Assembly (NCBI RefSeq): GCF_022171985.1
Contig: NZ_JAJVHF010000004.1
Span: 294,668 to 358,667, forward strand
Direction of reading: 5' to 3'
DNA from: Huaxiibacter chinensis
Lineage (GTDB): Bacteria; Pseudomonadota; Gammaproteobacteria; Enterobacterales; Enterobacteriaceae
DNA length: 64,000 bases
Positions 7,750-17,372 of this stretch are shown here, piece after piece. The notes under the pieces are model-generated. The model saw only the letters and a program-made list of their open reading frames with translations, did not search any database and had not been told where the DNA came from. How positions within the stretch are numbered: position 1 is the first letter of the stretch; every line of letters begins with the position of its first letter. A program made the translations under genes and the position numbers.

Positions 7750-10401
7750 TTAACCGTTCCGTGAGAGTTCCCTGGCAATATACTGTGCGGTACGGCTTTC
7801 TTTGACCTGCGATACCTGTTCGGGAGTTCCTGCGGCAACCAGGCGTCCTCCCTCATGTCCCGCTCCAGGACCGATGTCGATAACCTGGTCTGCCTGAGTA
7901 ACCGCCCGCATATCGTGTTCAATCATTATCACCGTATTTTCTGCATCAACAAGCCGCTGCAGCTGCACAAGGAGGCGGTCGGCGTCTGAAGCATGCAGGC
8001 CGGTTGTCGGTTCATCTAGGATATACAACGTGTGGCCACGTTGGCTACGTTGTAGTTCGGTTGCCAGCTTGATCCTTTGCGCCTCCCCTCCGGATAACTC
8101 GGTTGCTGGTTGTCCCAGACGCAGGTAGCCCAGACCAATTTCACTCAGCAGACGGAGGGGACGAGCCACTGGTTCTTCAGTCGCAAAGAACTGACTGGCT
8201 TCATCCACCGTCATATGCAGGACCTCCGCGATATTTTTGTCCTGCCAGCAGATCCTGAGAGTATCCCGGTTATACCGCGCGCCATGGCAGGTCGGGCACG
8301 GTGCATACACGCTCGGCATAAACAACAGCTCCACGCTGACGAATCCTTCACCTTCACAGGTTGCACAGCGGCCTTTTGCCACATTGAAAGAGAATTGACC
8401 CGCATCGTAATGATGGAGTTTGGCGTCAGTCGTTCCGGCAAAGAGCTTACGAACAGGATCAAACAACCCGGTATATGTCGCCAGGTTTGAACGGGGGGTC
8501 CTGCCTATCGGTTTCTGGTCAACCTGAACCAGACGCTTTACCAGTCCGGTATCACCGGTCAGGGTACCGTACGTTTTCTCCGTTACGGATGGCCCCTCAG
8601 CGTCGCTGGCTTCGGAAAGCACGTCTTCTGGCTCACCGCCAAGTGAAGAAAGCACCAGTTCCGGTAAGGCCTGGGCAATCAGACTGGATTTACCGGAGCC
8701 AGAGACTCCCGTCACGGCTGTCAGCACACCCAGAGGAATATCAACATCGATCCACTTAAGATTGTGGCGATGGATCCCCTGCAGTTTCAGCCACCCGGAT
8801 GGGATACGGGCAAAAGATTGTGGTGGCCGGACTTCATCAAATAAATAACGCGCGGTACGAGATTGGGTGACGGCTTTCAGATCTTCAGGAATACCACTGT
8901 AGAGAACATGTCCTCCCTGTTCACCAGCCGACGGTCCCACATCAACAAGCCATTGCGCCCGTCGCATCAGGTTAAGATCATGTTCAACGACAAACACCGA
9001 GTTGCCGGCATCACGAAGGTTCTCAAGCGCATCGTAAAGCGCTTTACTGTCTGAGGGGTGCAGACCCGCAGACGGTTCATCAAGAACATAGACCACACCA
9101 AACAGCATCGAACTGAGTTGCGTGGCAAGACGCAGTCGCTGAAGCTCTCCTGCAGATAGAGTTGGGGTTGCTCTGTCCAGCGTAAGATAACCCAGCCCCA
9201 GCTTCTGCAACTGATACAACCGGGCCATGACACCACCGGTCAGCCGTTGTGCCGCCAGTCGTTTCTCTTCCGATAACGCCGATGTCCGGCAGACATCGGC
9301 GTTATCGGAATGGACCGCTTTTCCGGATGCAGCACGCTCTGTCAGATCCCGACGGGTGATATCCCTGTCGGCATCTGCGCCGGCGTGGTGGGCACTGAAA
9401 TCCCCCCGGGAGATTGGAAGGAGCAATTCCGCCAGCTGGTCTAAGGGCATCTGCATAAATTCACCAATGTCCACACCGGCAAAGGTGACGGACAATGATT
9501 CTGACTTCAGTCTTTTCCCGTGACAGACCGGACACAGCTTGCCTTCCATAAAACGGGAGACTCGTTTTCTCATCAACGCGCTTTGCGTGCTGGCGAAGGT
9601 ATGTAGCACATAACGACGTGCCCCGGTGAAGGTCCCCATATAACCCGGCGTCATTTTTTTCCTGACGGCTTCGCGCGTATCTTCCGGACTCAGTCCCGGG
9701 AAAACCGGTACAGTGGGGGTGTCTTCGGTAAAAAGGATCCACTGACGGTCTTCCGCTGGCAGATTTTTCCAGGGAGTGTCGATGTCATACCCCAGCGTCA
9801 CCAGAATATCCCGCAGATTCTGTCCGTGCCAGGCCGGGGGCCAGGAAGCAATAGCCTTTTCACGGATACTAAGTGAGGGATCGGGCACCATCAGTGTTTC
9901 AGTTACCTCATAGATATGGCCCAGACCATGGCAAGAAGGGCATGCCCCCTGCGGCGTGTTGGGAGAAAAATCCTCGGCATACAGCATCGGTTGTCCGGCA
10001 GGATAAGCGCCCGCCCGTGAGTACATCATTCGCACCAGACTGGATAAGGTGGTCACGCTGCCGACAGAGGAGCGCGCGTTACTGGCACCGCGTTGTTGCT
10101 GAAGCGCAACGGCTGGCGGCAGTCCGTCAATGGCATCCACATCCGGAACCCCGACCTGATCAATGAGGCGACGAGCGTAGGGGGCAACCGATTCAAAGTA
10201 GCGCCGTTGCGCCTCAGCATAAATGGTGCCAAAGGCCAGTGAAGACTTACCCGAGCCTGACACACCCGAAAAAACAACCAATGCGTTGCGCGGAATGGAA
10301 ACATCCACCTCTTTAAGGTTGTTCTCGCGAGCACCGCGAATCACAACTGAATTGTTGTCGTCAGTCAGGATGGGATGATAACCGAAAAGTTTCTTTGCCA
10401 T
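7750..10401 (-). CDS. UvrA2-type ABC excinuclease subunit
   Basis: This 883-residue protein has two ABC ATPase modules of the UvrA type. Walker A occurs twice ([13 protein letters not shown] and [13 protein letters not shown]). ABC signatures are LSAGELQRL and LSGGEAQRI, and Walker B occurs twice ([24 protein letters not shown]). CxxC zinc pairs are visible (CPSCHG, CPVCHG, CATCEG, CPTCHG). At 883 residues it is shorter than housekeeping UvrA (about 940), as in class II UvrA2/DrrC proteins, which lack the UvrB-binding domain and are linked to drug or DNA-damage tolerance. The start at 10401 has AGGAAA upstream. Formaldehyde makes DNA-protein crosslinks, so a repair role is plausible. It contains an odd 19-bp palindrome. 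Confidence 0.88.
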   Translation of the reverse strand: MAKKLFGYHPILTDDNNSVVIRGARENNLKEVDVSIPRNALVVFSGVSGSGKSSLAFGTIYAEAQRRYFESVAPYARRLIDQVGVPDVDAIDGLPPAVALQQQRGASNARSSVGSVTTLSSLVRMMYSRAGAYPAGQPMLYAEDFSPNTPQGACPSCHGLGHIYEVTETLMVPDPSLSIREKAIASWPPAWHGQNLRDILVTLGYDIDTPWKNLPAEDRQWILFTEDTPTVPVFPGLSPEDTREAVRKKMTPGYMGTFTGARRYVLHTFASTQSALMRKRVSRFMEGKLCPVCHGKRLKSESLSVTFAGVDIGEFMQMPLDQLAELLLPISRGDFSAHHAGADADRDITRRDLTERAASGKAVHSDNADVCRTSALSEEKRLAAQRLTGGVMARLYQLQKLGLGYLTLDRATPTLSAGELQRLRLATQLSSMLFGVVYVLDEPSAGLHPSDSKALYDALENLRDAGNSVFVVEHDLNLMRRAQWLVDVGPSAGEQGGHVLYSGIPEDLKAVTQSRTARYLFDEVRPPQSFARIPSGWLKLQGIHRHNLKWIDVDIPLGVLTAVTGVSGSGKSSLIAQALPELVLSSLGGEPEDVLSEASDAEGPSVTEKTYGTLTGDTGLVKRLVQVDQKPIGRTPRSNLATYTGLFDPVRKLFAGTTDAKLHHYDAGQFSFNVAKGRCATCEGEGFVSVELLFMPSVYAPCPTCHGARYNRDTLRICWQDKNIAEVLHMTVDEASQFFATEEPVARPLRLLSEIGLGYLRLGQPATELSGGEAQRIKLATELQRSQRGHTLYILDEPTTGLHASDADRLLVQLQRLVDAENTVIMIEHDMRAVTQADQVIDIGPGAGHEGGRLVAAGTPEQVSQVKESRTAQYIARELSRNG
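9268..9310. repeat. Perfect 19-bp inverted repeat inside the UvrA2 gene
   Basis: Arm 1 is TTCCGATAACGCCGATGTC (9268-9286). A five-base spacer CGGCA follows, then arm 2, GACATCGGCGTTATCGGAA (9292-9310), the exact reverse complement of arm 1. It falls in the linker before the first ABC signature (protein segment [17 protein letters not shown]). The reading frame stays open through it. Confidence 0.95.
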
Positions 10402-10642
10402 AGAATTTCCTGTGCTAGGTGTGTCCGCTCTTAATAAGGCCACCTCTTGTGACGGTATCTGGTGTGCCGGACCGCTCGATCAGAAAGCCCGTCGAAAAAA
10501 GCGTTTGTGTGACTGGAAACAGATTGCTGAAGCTGGGCCCGGTGGTACCATGTGGGACACCGCTGAAGTTTCAGCGGTACCCTGCGGATCCGCCTTCTGT
10601 ATGAGAACTGGCTGGCGGCGTACCCGGGACCGGAGATTTGGC

Positions 10643-10764
10643 TCCCGTGATAATGCGGGCTCCCCGGTACGCGACGCTGTGGTTCCAGACCCAGCTGATG
10701 GCGACACTCAGGCGGTTTCGGGTACCAATTAAAAAATACAGATGAATAATGCACGTGATTTCAT
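10643..10764 (-). pseudogene. Fused remnant: start of a second frmA joined to an NDH-2-like C-terminal fragment
   Basis: On the minus strand, 10764-10751 reads ATGAAATCACGTGC, identical to the first 14 bases of the intact frmA at 14803. The sequence then switches to another gene. In an overlapping frame, 10744-10643 encodes FLIGTRNRLSVAISWVWN and YRGARIITG. This resembles the membrane-associated C-terminus of type II NADH dehydrogenase (NDH-2) family oxidoreductases. Both are debris: frmA lost after codon 5 and the oxidoreductase missing its whole FAD/NAD domain. The frmA identity is direct; the NDH-2 assignment is from a short motif and less sure. The remaining bases between 10402 and 10642 show no gene. 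Confidence 0.55.
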
Positions 10765-10819
10765 ATGTCATTTCCTTTCATTACAGTTTTAGACCCCATC
10801 AGACATCTGCCTGGCAGAG

Positions 10820-10958
10820 TTAACGGAGATAGGAGCGGACTATCGAAATGGTGTCGTCGATTGACCTCTTCTGCGACTCATTTCGTTTGCCCGTATCGGG
10901 GAATTCCTCCCGAAGATAGCTTTCCAGAACAACCGCCATCAGGTCGTTAACGGCTCCC
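10820..10958 (-). pseudogene. frmR-like repressor, C-terminal fragment
   Basis: About 45 residues remain (GAVNDLMAVVLESYLREEF, then SIDDTISIVRSYLR). They align with the C-terminal half of the intact FrmR at 14838 ([19 protein letters not shown] and [14 protein letters not shown]). The IS3-family element abuts the fragment at 10959, and no N-terminal half is found on the other side of the element. The gene was therefore cut by insertion followed by deletion. It lies 55 bp upstream of the frmA start remnant, the order of a second frm operon. The sequences differ enough to be a divergent paralogue and not a recent duplicate. Confidence 0.75.
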
Positions 10959-11017
10959 TGGACTGACCCCGCCCCGGTAGACGATCCTGCCCTATAGTTT
11001 GAGTATAGGAGGAGCGT

Positions 11018-11302
11018 ATGGGCACACCACGATTTACACCTGAATTTAAGGAAGAAGCCGTCCGTCAGATAACGGAACGCGGTTATTCCGTCGCCTAAGT
11101 ATCTGAGCGTCTGGGCGTCTCTGCACACCGCCTCTACAAGTGGCTACGGGCTATCAAACCTGATAACAGCGAGCAGCATGCCCGGGATTTACTGGAAGCT
11201 AAAAGCGAGATCCTGAAACTCCGGGCGCAGCTAAAACGCACCGAAGAAGAACGGGATATCCTGAAAAAGGCCGCGCGGTACTTTGCAAAGGAGCCCGACT
11301 GA
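11018..11302 (+). pseudogene. IS3-family orfA, nonsense mutation
   Basis: The frame encodes the small helix-turn-helix transposase subunit: TPEFKEEAVRQITERGYSVA, then VSERLGVSAHRLYKWL, ending with a leucine-zipper-like stretch. A TAA at 11096-11098 (codon 27) interrupts it where related proteins have Glu between SVA and VSERLG. A GGAGG-like ribosome site precedes the ATG. The product would be only 26 residues, so transposition is unlikely. Confidence 0.85.
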
Positions 11303-12151
11303 AGTACCGCTTTATCAATGAGCACCGAACTGTATGGGGTGTGATGACGATGTGTCGGGTACTGAATGTCGCCCGGGCCGGGTTCTATGCGTGGCTGCAT
11401 AACCCTGTCTCGGCGCGTGATAAAGATAACCAGCGCCTGCTGATGCTTATCCGCGACTCATATTCCCTGAGCGGAGGCGTATACGGTTACCGGCGGGTTC
11501 ATGGCGATCTGAACGAAATCGGGGAAACCTGTGGTAGAAACCGGGTGGGTCGGATCATGCAACTGGACCGGATTAAAGCTGTGCGCGGCTATAAAGCGCC
11601 ACGTCGTATCGCTGGCAGGCCTTCAGTCGTTGCTCCTAATCTCGTGCAGCGGCAGTTCACCGTTGTCCGGGCCACCCAGGTCTGGGTCACCGATATTACT
11701 TATATCCGCACCTGGCAGGGCTGGCTGTATCTGGCGGTGGTTATCGATCTCTTCGCCCGTAATGTGGTCGGCTGGTCGATGAAACCCACTCTCTCACGCG
11801 AACTGGCGCTCGACGCGCTGATGATGGCGGTCTGGCGCCGAAAACCAGACAGCGAGGTTATCGTACATAGCGATCAGGGCAGCCAGTACGGCAGTGACGA
11901 CTGGCAGCGCTTCTACCGGGCCAATAACCTGGCGCCGAGCATGAGCCGGCGTGGCAACTGCTGGGATAATGCGGTGGCCGAATCGTTCTTCAGTTCGCTG
12001 AAAAAAGAACGGATCAGAAAACGCATATATAAAACCAGGGATCTGGCCCGGGCGGATCTTCGATTACATTGAAGTCTTCTATAACCGGTCCCGGCGCCAC
12101 AGCCACCTCGGCGACGTCAGTCCGGAGGCCTTCGAACAGGCCTCGTCGTGA
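11303..12151 (+). pseudogene. IS3-family orfB (DDE transposase), frameshifted
   Basis: The frame carries the rve integrase core: VWVTDITYIRTWQGWLYLAV (first Asp), VIHSDQGSQYGS (second Asp), and NCWDNAVAESFFSSLKKE (Glu). In IS3 elements it is made by frameshifting from orfA. Near 12056 the expected ADIFDYIEVFYN becomes ADLRLH followed by a stop. The sequence looks like a two-base deletion, and the lost C-terminus (FDYIEVFYNRSRRHSHLG) continues in another frame to 12151. Catalytic residues remain but the protein is truncated by about 25 residues. Confidence 0.85.
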
Positions 12152-12186
12152 GGACAGGATTTGTCTACAGGCGTGGGGTCAGTCCA

Positions 12187-12227
12187 AACTATAGGGCAGG
12201 ATCGTCTACCGGGGCGGGGTCAGTCCA
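12187..12227 (-). repeat. Inverted 41-bp copy of the IS left end
   Basis: Bases 12186-12227 are the exact reverse complement of 10959-11000. The element's own right end (12163-12186) is a less perfect match. So a second, opposite-facing copy of the IS, cut down to its first 41 bp, abuts the right end. This gives an outer perfect 42-bp inverted repeat. Confidence 0.9.
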
Positions 12228-12350
12228 TCAACGGCTCGGAAGTGTCTAGATTATCCGTGGCGATTCAGTTACAGTACATCTCAGGTCTGCAGGGTTCAGG
12301 CCCTGTTCAGGCCTGAAAATTAAGCACATTTTCTGAGGCTGGAAATCAAC

Positions 12351-13187
12351 TCATGCTGACAGCCTGAGCCTGTTGGCATGGTAAGCAATGTGCTCACCAA
12401 TAAAGCTGGAAATGAAATAATAGCTGTGGTCGTATCCAGTATGATATCGGAACGACGCATTGAGGTTCATCTCATTGCATACTCTCTCAAGGATTTTGGT
12501 GCGCAGTTGCTCTTCATAAAAGGCGTCACTCAGCCCCTGATCAATGAAGATTTCTGGTAATTTTTCACCCTGTAAAATGAGGCTGACTGGATCGTAGGCT
12601 TCCCACGTTTTTCTGTTTTCACCCAGGTAAGCGCTAAATGCCTGTTGCCCCCATGGCACCTGAGAAGGCGATACTATCGGGGAAAATGCTGATACGCTCA
12701 CATATTCACCAGGATTTCGCAGAGCCAGCACCAGAGCACCCAGCCCTCCCATAGAATGACCGGATATAGATTTTCTTGCCGTTGCAGGAAAATGATTCAT
12801 GACGACATCCGGAAGCTCTCTGAGAATATAGTCATACATCCTGTAATGAACATTCCACGGCTGTTCCGTCGCGTTCAGATAAAAACCGGCCCCCTGGCCA
12901 AGATCGTAACTGTCGGCATCCGGGACATTATTACCCCGGGGACTGGTATCCGGGACAACAACGATGACGTTATGCCGGGCTGCATAATGCTGCATACCTG
13001 ATTTGGTGATGAAATTCTGCTCAGTACAGGTCAGGCCCGACAACCAGTATAGTACCGGCAGTTTTTCTGTTACTGCTTTGGGAGGAAGATACACACCGAA
13101 ATTCATTTCACAATTAAGGGATTGTGAATAATGCCGGTACACGTTTTGCCAGCCGCCAGAGCTGGCATGCTGCTCAATGAGTTCCAT
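12351..13187 (-). CDS. frmB: S-formylglutathione hydrolase
   Basis: This 278-residue esterase-D-family protein hydrolyses S-formylglutathione, the product of FrmA, to formate and glutathione in the cytosol. The alpha/beta-hydrolase nucleophile elbow is SGHSMGG. The oxyanion region is LSGLTCTEQNF, and the catalytic His lies in GYDHSYYFI. The length matches E. coli FrmB (277). It is the last gene of the minus-strand unit frmR-frmA-VOC-frmB, 64 bp after the VOC gene. The island copy completes the glutathione-dependent route. A GGCCTGAA inverted repeat lies downstream at 12295-12317 but has no clear T-run. Confidence 0.95.
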   Translation of the reverse strand: MELIEQHASSGGWQNVYRHYSQSLNCEMNFGVYLPPKAVTEKLPVLYWLSGLTCTEQNFITKSGMQHYAARHNVIVVVPDTSPRGNNVPDADSYDLGQGAGFYLNATEQPWNVHYRMYDYILRELPDVVMNHFPATARKSISGHSMGGLGALVLALRNPGEYVSVSAFSPIVSPSQVPWGQQAFSAYLGENRKTWEAYDPVSLILQGEKLPEIFIDQGLSDAFYEEQLRTKILERVCNEMNLNASFRYHTGYDHSYYFISSFIGEHIAYHANRLRLSA

Positions 13188-13251
13188 CAGCCGTTATCTC
13201 ATGGTTATTTCCCCTGACCGAAGCCAGGGGAAGTATCTTTAAATCCGGACG

Positions 13252-13650
13252 TCAGATAAACGTATACGCCGTGATTTTGTTACCCGCCGGATCCCGCAGG
13301 TAGGCAGCATAGGCCCCGGGAAGGTGACCACGCGGGCCAGGTTGACCTTCATCAGCTCCACCGGCGGCAAGGCCGGCAGCATGGAAAGCATCAACCTCTT
13401 CCGGGGTGGCAGCAGCGAAGCCGACAGTCACCCCGTTAGCGGAAGGTGCTTCACCGTTGCCCGGACGGGCAATGATAAATGCCGGCTTTTCGCGGCCATA
13501 GAGTACCCAGCCGTTGCCAAACGGGCCGAGGTTATTGATACCAAGCGTGCCCAGGACGACATCGTAAAATGCGGAGGATTTCTCGACATCGGCTGCGCCA
13601 ATGAACACATGAGAAAAGATGCCGTCACCAGAAATTACCGGAGTTGTCAT
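13252..13650 (-). CDS. VOC-family (glyoxalase-like) protein
   Basis: This 132-residue protein of the vicinal-oxygen-chelate fold contains SHVFIGAADVEKSSAFYD at the N-terminus. It ends with the beta-strand block AAYLRDPAGNKITAY, typical of glyoxalase/bleomycin-resistance relatives. Its position between frmA and frmB in one transcription unit suggests a role in formaldehyde or glutathione-adduct metabolism, for example speeding formation of S-hydroxymethylglutathione. The sequence itself shows only the fold. The ATG has a GGAAGTGG upstream. Confidence 0.85.
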   Translation of the reverse strand: MTTPVISGDGIFSHVFIGAADVEKSSAFYDVVLGTLGINNLGPFGNGWVLYGREKPAFIIARPGNGEAPSANGVTVGFAAATPEEVDAFHAAGLAAGGADEGQPGPRGHLPGAYAAYLRDPAGNKITAYTFI

Positions 13651-13693
13651 TTTCCACTTCCTTCAGTTTGAGTTGATTAAAATTCTGATGGGA

Positions 13694-14833
<1,140 letters not shown>

Positions 14834-14837
14834 TCAC

Positions 14838-15113
14838 CTATTTAAGATAGGCACGAACCAGCTCAATCGTATCGTCAACTGATTTACTGACTTCATGACT
14901 GTAGCTGTCATTCTGGTCAAAGGTTTCCCGTATGTGGCTCTCCAGCACCTCTGCCATCAGTCCGTTAGCGGCGCCCCGGACGGCGGCGATTTGCTGGAGA
15001 ACGGAACGGCATTCAGCGCCACTTTCAAGTGCTCTTTCCAGAGCATCAATCTGACCCCGGATACGGCGAACCCGGGTTAGGACCTTTTTTTTCTCTTCAG
15101 GAGTACTGGGCAT
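14838..15113 (-). CDS. frmR: Formaldehyde-responsive repressor
   Basis: This 91-residue DUF156 (CsoR/RcnR) repressor has Pro2, Cys35 and His60, as in characterised FrmR proteins. There formaldehyde crosslinks the N-terminal Pro to Cys35 and releases DNA. The [14 protein letters not shown] helix and the C-terminal [14 protein letters not shown] are family signatures. It is first in the frmR-frmA-VOC-frmB unit, directly downstream of a promoter overlapped by two inverted G-tract operators. A truncated paralogue lies at 10820-10958. Confidence 0.95.
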   Translation of the reverse strand: MPSTPEEKKKVLTRVRRIRGQIDALERALESGAECRSVLQQIAAVRGAANGLMAEVLESHIRETFDQNDSYSHEVSKSVDDTIELVRAYLK

Positions 15114-15139
15114 TGCTTACCTCACTGCTCTGTATTTCT

Positions 15140-15192
15140 TATACTATAGGGGAGTATTACATTAAGATCAACACATACCCCACTATAGTATA
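15140..15192 (-). promoter_or_regulatory. frm promoter with two FrmR-type operators
   Basis: Two inverted, nearly identical sites face each other. ATACTATAGGGGAGTAT lies at 15141-15157, and the minus-strand ATACTATAGTGGGGTAT at 15175-15191. A central G-tract flanked by AT-rich arms is typical of FrmR/RcnR operators. On the minus strand TTGATC (15171-15166), 17 bases, then TATAGT (15148-15143) make a good sigma-70 promoter whose -10 overlaps the proximal operator. Confidence 0.8.
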
Positions 15193-15226
15193 ATAAATAT
15201 ATCAGAGCACCGGTAATGACTCCAAC

Positions 15227-15730
15227 TTACTGATAGTGTTTTATGTTCAGATAATGCCCGATGACTTTGTCATGCAGCTCCACCGATTTTGAGAACGACA
15301 GTGACTTCCTGCCCAGCCTTGCCAGATGCTGCCTCAGATTCAGGTTATGCCGCTCAATGCGCTGCGTATATCGCTTGCTGATAACGTGCAGTTCTCCCTT
15401 CAGGCGTGATTCATAAAGCGGCCAGCCATCCGTCATCCATACCACGACCTCAAAGGCCGACAGCAGGCCCAGAAGACGCTCCAGCGTGACCAACGTGCGT
15501 TCACCGAATACGTGCGCCACAACCGTCCTCCGTATCCTGTCATACGCGTAAAACAACCAGCGCTGGCGTGATTTAGCGCCGACGTAACCCCACTGTTCGT
15601 CCATTTCCGCGCAAACAATGACGTCACTGCCCGGTTGTATGCGTGAGTTTACCGACTGCGGCCTGAGTTTTTTAAGTGTCGTAAAATCGTGTTGAGGCCA
15701 ACGCCCATAATGCGTGCACTGGCGCGACAT
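15227..15730 (-). CDS. insB: IS1 transposase subunit InsB
   Basis: This 167-residue protein is the catalytic part of IS1 transposase. Segments such as [30 protein letters not shown] and [20 protein letters not shown] are the IS1 DDE-type core. In IS1 the active InsAB' enzyme arises by -1 frameshifting from insA, which overlaps the insB frame by about 80 bp here. Confidence 0.95.
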   Translation of the reverse strand: MSRQCTHYGRWPQHDFTTLKKLRPQSVNSRIQPGSDVIVCAEMDEQWGYVGAKSRQRWLFYAYDRIRRTVVAHVFGERTLVTLERLLGLLSAFEVVVWMTDGWPLYESRLKGELHVISKRYTQRIERHNLNLRQHLARLGRKSLSFSKSVELHDKVIGHYLNIKHYQ

Positions 15731-15924
15731 CCGACGCCATTCATGGCCATATCAATAATTTTCTGGTGTGTACCGGGCTGAGAGACGGTGTAAGTGAACT
15801 GTAGCTGCCATGTTTTACGGCAGTGAGAGCAGAGATAGCGCTGATGTCCGGCAGTACTTTTACCGTTACGCACCACGCCTTCAGTAGCTGAACAGGAGGG
15901 ACAGCTGATAGAAACAGAAGCCAC
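15649..15924 (-). CDS. insA: IS1 protein InsA
   Basis: This 91-residue zinc-finger, helix-turn-helix protein binds the IS1 ends and represses transposase synthesis. The N-terminal CPSCSATEG and CSHCRKTW cysteines form the finger, and [20 protein letters not shown] is the HTH. It is full length and precedes insB. Confidence 0.95.
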   Translation of the reverse strand: MASVSISCPSCSATEGVVRNGKSTAGHQRYLCSHCRKTWQLQFTYTVSQPGTHQKIIDMAMNGVGCRASARIMGVGLNTILRHLKNSGRSR

Positions 15925-15979
15925 TGGAGCACCTCAAAAACACCATCATACACTAAATCAGTAAGTTGGCACCATTACC

Positions 15980-16324
15980 CGAATTACCAGCGTCTGCTCT
16001 TGGCACGGAGCGGACCTATTTACTGAGCCGAAGGTCCGCTCAGACTAACTCATTAAAGCCTGGTTGTTTTATCGCATCATCAGCCGTGTTCTGAAGCATT
16101 AGCTATGTATCTTCAGGGATGCTGATTTTCCCTCTGCACCAGATAAACCAGAATACAGTTTGATGTCGGTCAAAAAAGACAGCTTTAAGTGCATGAAATG
16201 AATAATGTTTCTTGAATGCTGGCAAAGCACTGGGATCGTAGTGTTGATTATTAGACGATCGGTCAATATTATTTATTGACGACTTAATGACTGAACGGTA
16301 AACGCCCGGACAAACGAGGTGAAC
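15980..16324. other. Intergenic region upstream of the acuI-like gene
   Basis: No gene was found between IS1 and the oxidoreductase. It carries a dyad-symmetric operator-like site at 16252-16266, and GAGGTG just before the GTG start at 16325. Confidence 0.5.
16252..16266. promoter_or_regulatory. Candidate TetR/NemR-type operator
   Basis: TAGACGATCGGTCAA resembles the NemR box (TAGACC, spacer, GGTCTA) with imperfect symmetry. It lies 60 bp upstream of the acuI-like start, and a TetR-family gene is adjacent, so repression by that protein is likely. This is inference from sequence similarity and position. Confidence 0.5.
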
Positions 16325-17308
16325 GTGTTTAAATCTTTATTAATCAACAAAACAGATGGACGCTATAGTGCGCAACTTGCTGAAATCGCTGAAAGTGAAC
16401 TACCGCAGGGGGATGTGGAGGTCAATGTTGACTATTCATCCATCAACTACAAAGACGCACTGGCCATTACGGGCCGGGGCCCAATCGTCCGACGCTTTCC
16501 CATGGTGCCCGGCATTGATTTTACCGGTACAGTGTCCGCCAGTTCACATCCCGAATATCAGGCCGGAGATAAGGTTCTCCTGACCGGCTGGGGTGTTGGG
16601 GAAAAACACTGGGGCGGACTATCCGAAAAAGCACGGGTAAATGGAGACTGGCTGACGCCGCTCCCGGCTGGCGCTAACGGCAAACACGTAATGGCAATCG
16701 GAACAGCTGGGTTTACCGCGATGCTGTGCGTAGACGCACTTCTGAATCATGGTATTAAGCCTGAAGATGGTCCGGTACTTGTTACCGGTGCCAGCGGCGG
16801 CGTCGGGAGCATTGCGGCCATGATCCTTGCATCAATGGGGTACCGCGTTACGGCGTCTACTGGACGCCCGGAAGAGGCTGCCTGGCTCTATAAAACGGTC
16901 GGTGTGGACGAGATTATTAACCGTTCCGAGCTCTCCTGTCCCGGAAAACCGTTACAGAAAGAACGCTGGGCTGCCGCCATTGATACAGTCGGTAGCCATA
17001 CGCTCTGCAATGTATGCGCCGGGGTGCGTTATGGCAGTATTGTTGCAGCCTGCGGCATGGCACAGGGGATGGAACTAATGGGGAATGTGGCTCCGTTTAT
17101 CCTGCGTGGCGTCACGCTGAAAGGGATTGACAGTGTCATGTTCGCGAAGGAAAAAAGAGCGGCGATCTGGCAGCAGGCGGTACAGTATTTACCGGAGTCC
17201 AGACTGGATAGCCTGACCACCGTTTATCCGCTGAGTGATGCCATCAATGTGGCCGAAAAACTTCTGAGTGGCGGAATTCGTGGCCGGGCAGTAATTCAGT
17301 GTAGCTAA
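16325..17308 (+). CDS. acuI: Acryloyl-CoA reductase-like quinone oxidoreductase (AcuI/YhdH family)
   Basis: This is a 327-residue zinc-free medium-chain reductase. Key features are YSSINYKDALAITG, MVPGIDFTGTV, and the NADPH-binding VTGASGGVGSIAAMIL. The family signature VGEKHWGGLSEKARV is typical of AcuI/YhdH, which reduces acrylyl-CoA with NADPH. The GTG at 16325 is preferred because GAGGTG lies four bases upstream; a GTG six bases earlier would overlap it. It is likely cytosolic and defends against reactive unsaturated carbonyls. It is convergent with a TetR gene and has a NemR-like site upstream. Confidence 0.85.
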   Translation: MFKSLLINKTDGRYSAQLAEIAESELPQGDVEVNVDYSSINYKDALAITGRGPIVRRFPMVPGIDFTGTVSASSHPEYQAGDKVLLTGWGVGEKHWGGLSEKARVNGDWLTPLPAGANGKHVMAIGTAGFTAMLCVDALLNHGIKPEDGPVLVTGASGGVGSIAAMILASMGYRVTASTGRPEEAAWLYKTVGVDEIINRSELSCPGKPLQKERWAAAIDTVGSHTLCNVCAGVRYGSIVAACGMAQGMELMGNVAPFILRGVTLKGIDSVMFAKEKRAAIWQQAVQYLPESRLDSLTTVYPLSDAINVAEKLLSGGIRGRAVIQCS

Positions 17309-17351
17309 TGAAGTGGAAGCCAGGCTCAGCCTGGGTTTGATAATTATTATC

Positions 17352-17372
17352 AGGGGCTGCGGCCCCTTTTTT
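17352..17372 (+). terminator. Rho-independent terminator after acuI
   Basis: AGGGGCTGCGGCCCCT followed by T residues forms a short GC stem. It lies 44 bp after the acuI stop and slightly overlaps the end of the convergent TetR gene. Confidence 0.8.

Larger units (their letters stand above)
10959..12186 (+). mobile_element. IS3-family insertion sequence, inactivated
   Basis: The 1,228-bp element has imperfect terminal inverted repeats beginning TGGACTGACCCC (left 10959, right ending 12186). It has the two-gene layout of the IS3 family. Both genes are broken: a stop codon in orfA and a frameshift near the end of orfB. No direct target repeat is evident, and the left end interrupts an frmR-like gene whose other half is missing. 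I do not name the exact IS. Confidence 0.85.
15212..15979 (-). mobile_element. IS1, complete copy
   Basis: The element runs from GGTAATGACTCCAAC to GTTGGCACCATTACC and is exactly 768 bp, the canonical IS1 length, with insA and insB intact on the minus strand. The flanking 9-mers differ (CAGAGCACC on the left, CGAATTACC on the right), so there is no target duplication. This suggests a deletion or recombination at one end after insertion. It sits 20 bp upstream of the frm operators. Confidence 0.97.

Noticed and set aside
10412..10732. 107-codon frames on both strands beside the UvrA2 start
   Set aside because: Only the short NDH-2-like segment on the minus strand resembles a protein; the plus-strand frame has no support.
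12295..12317. Terminator after frmB
   Set aside because: The TTCAGGCC/GGCCTGAA dyad has no T-run on the frm transcript side, so I did not call it.
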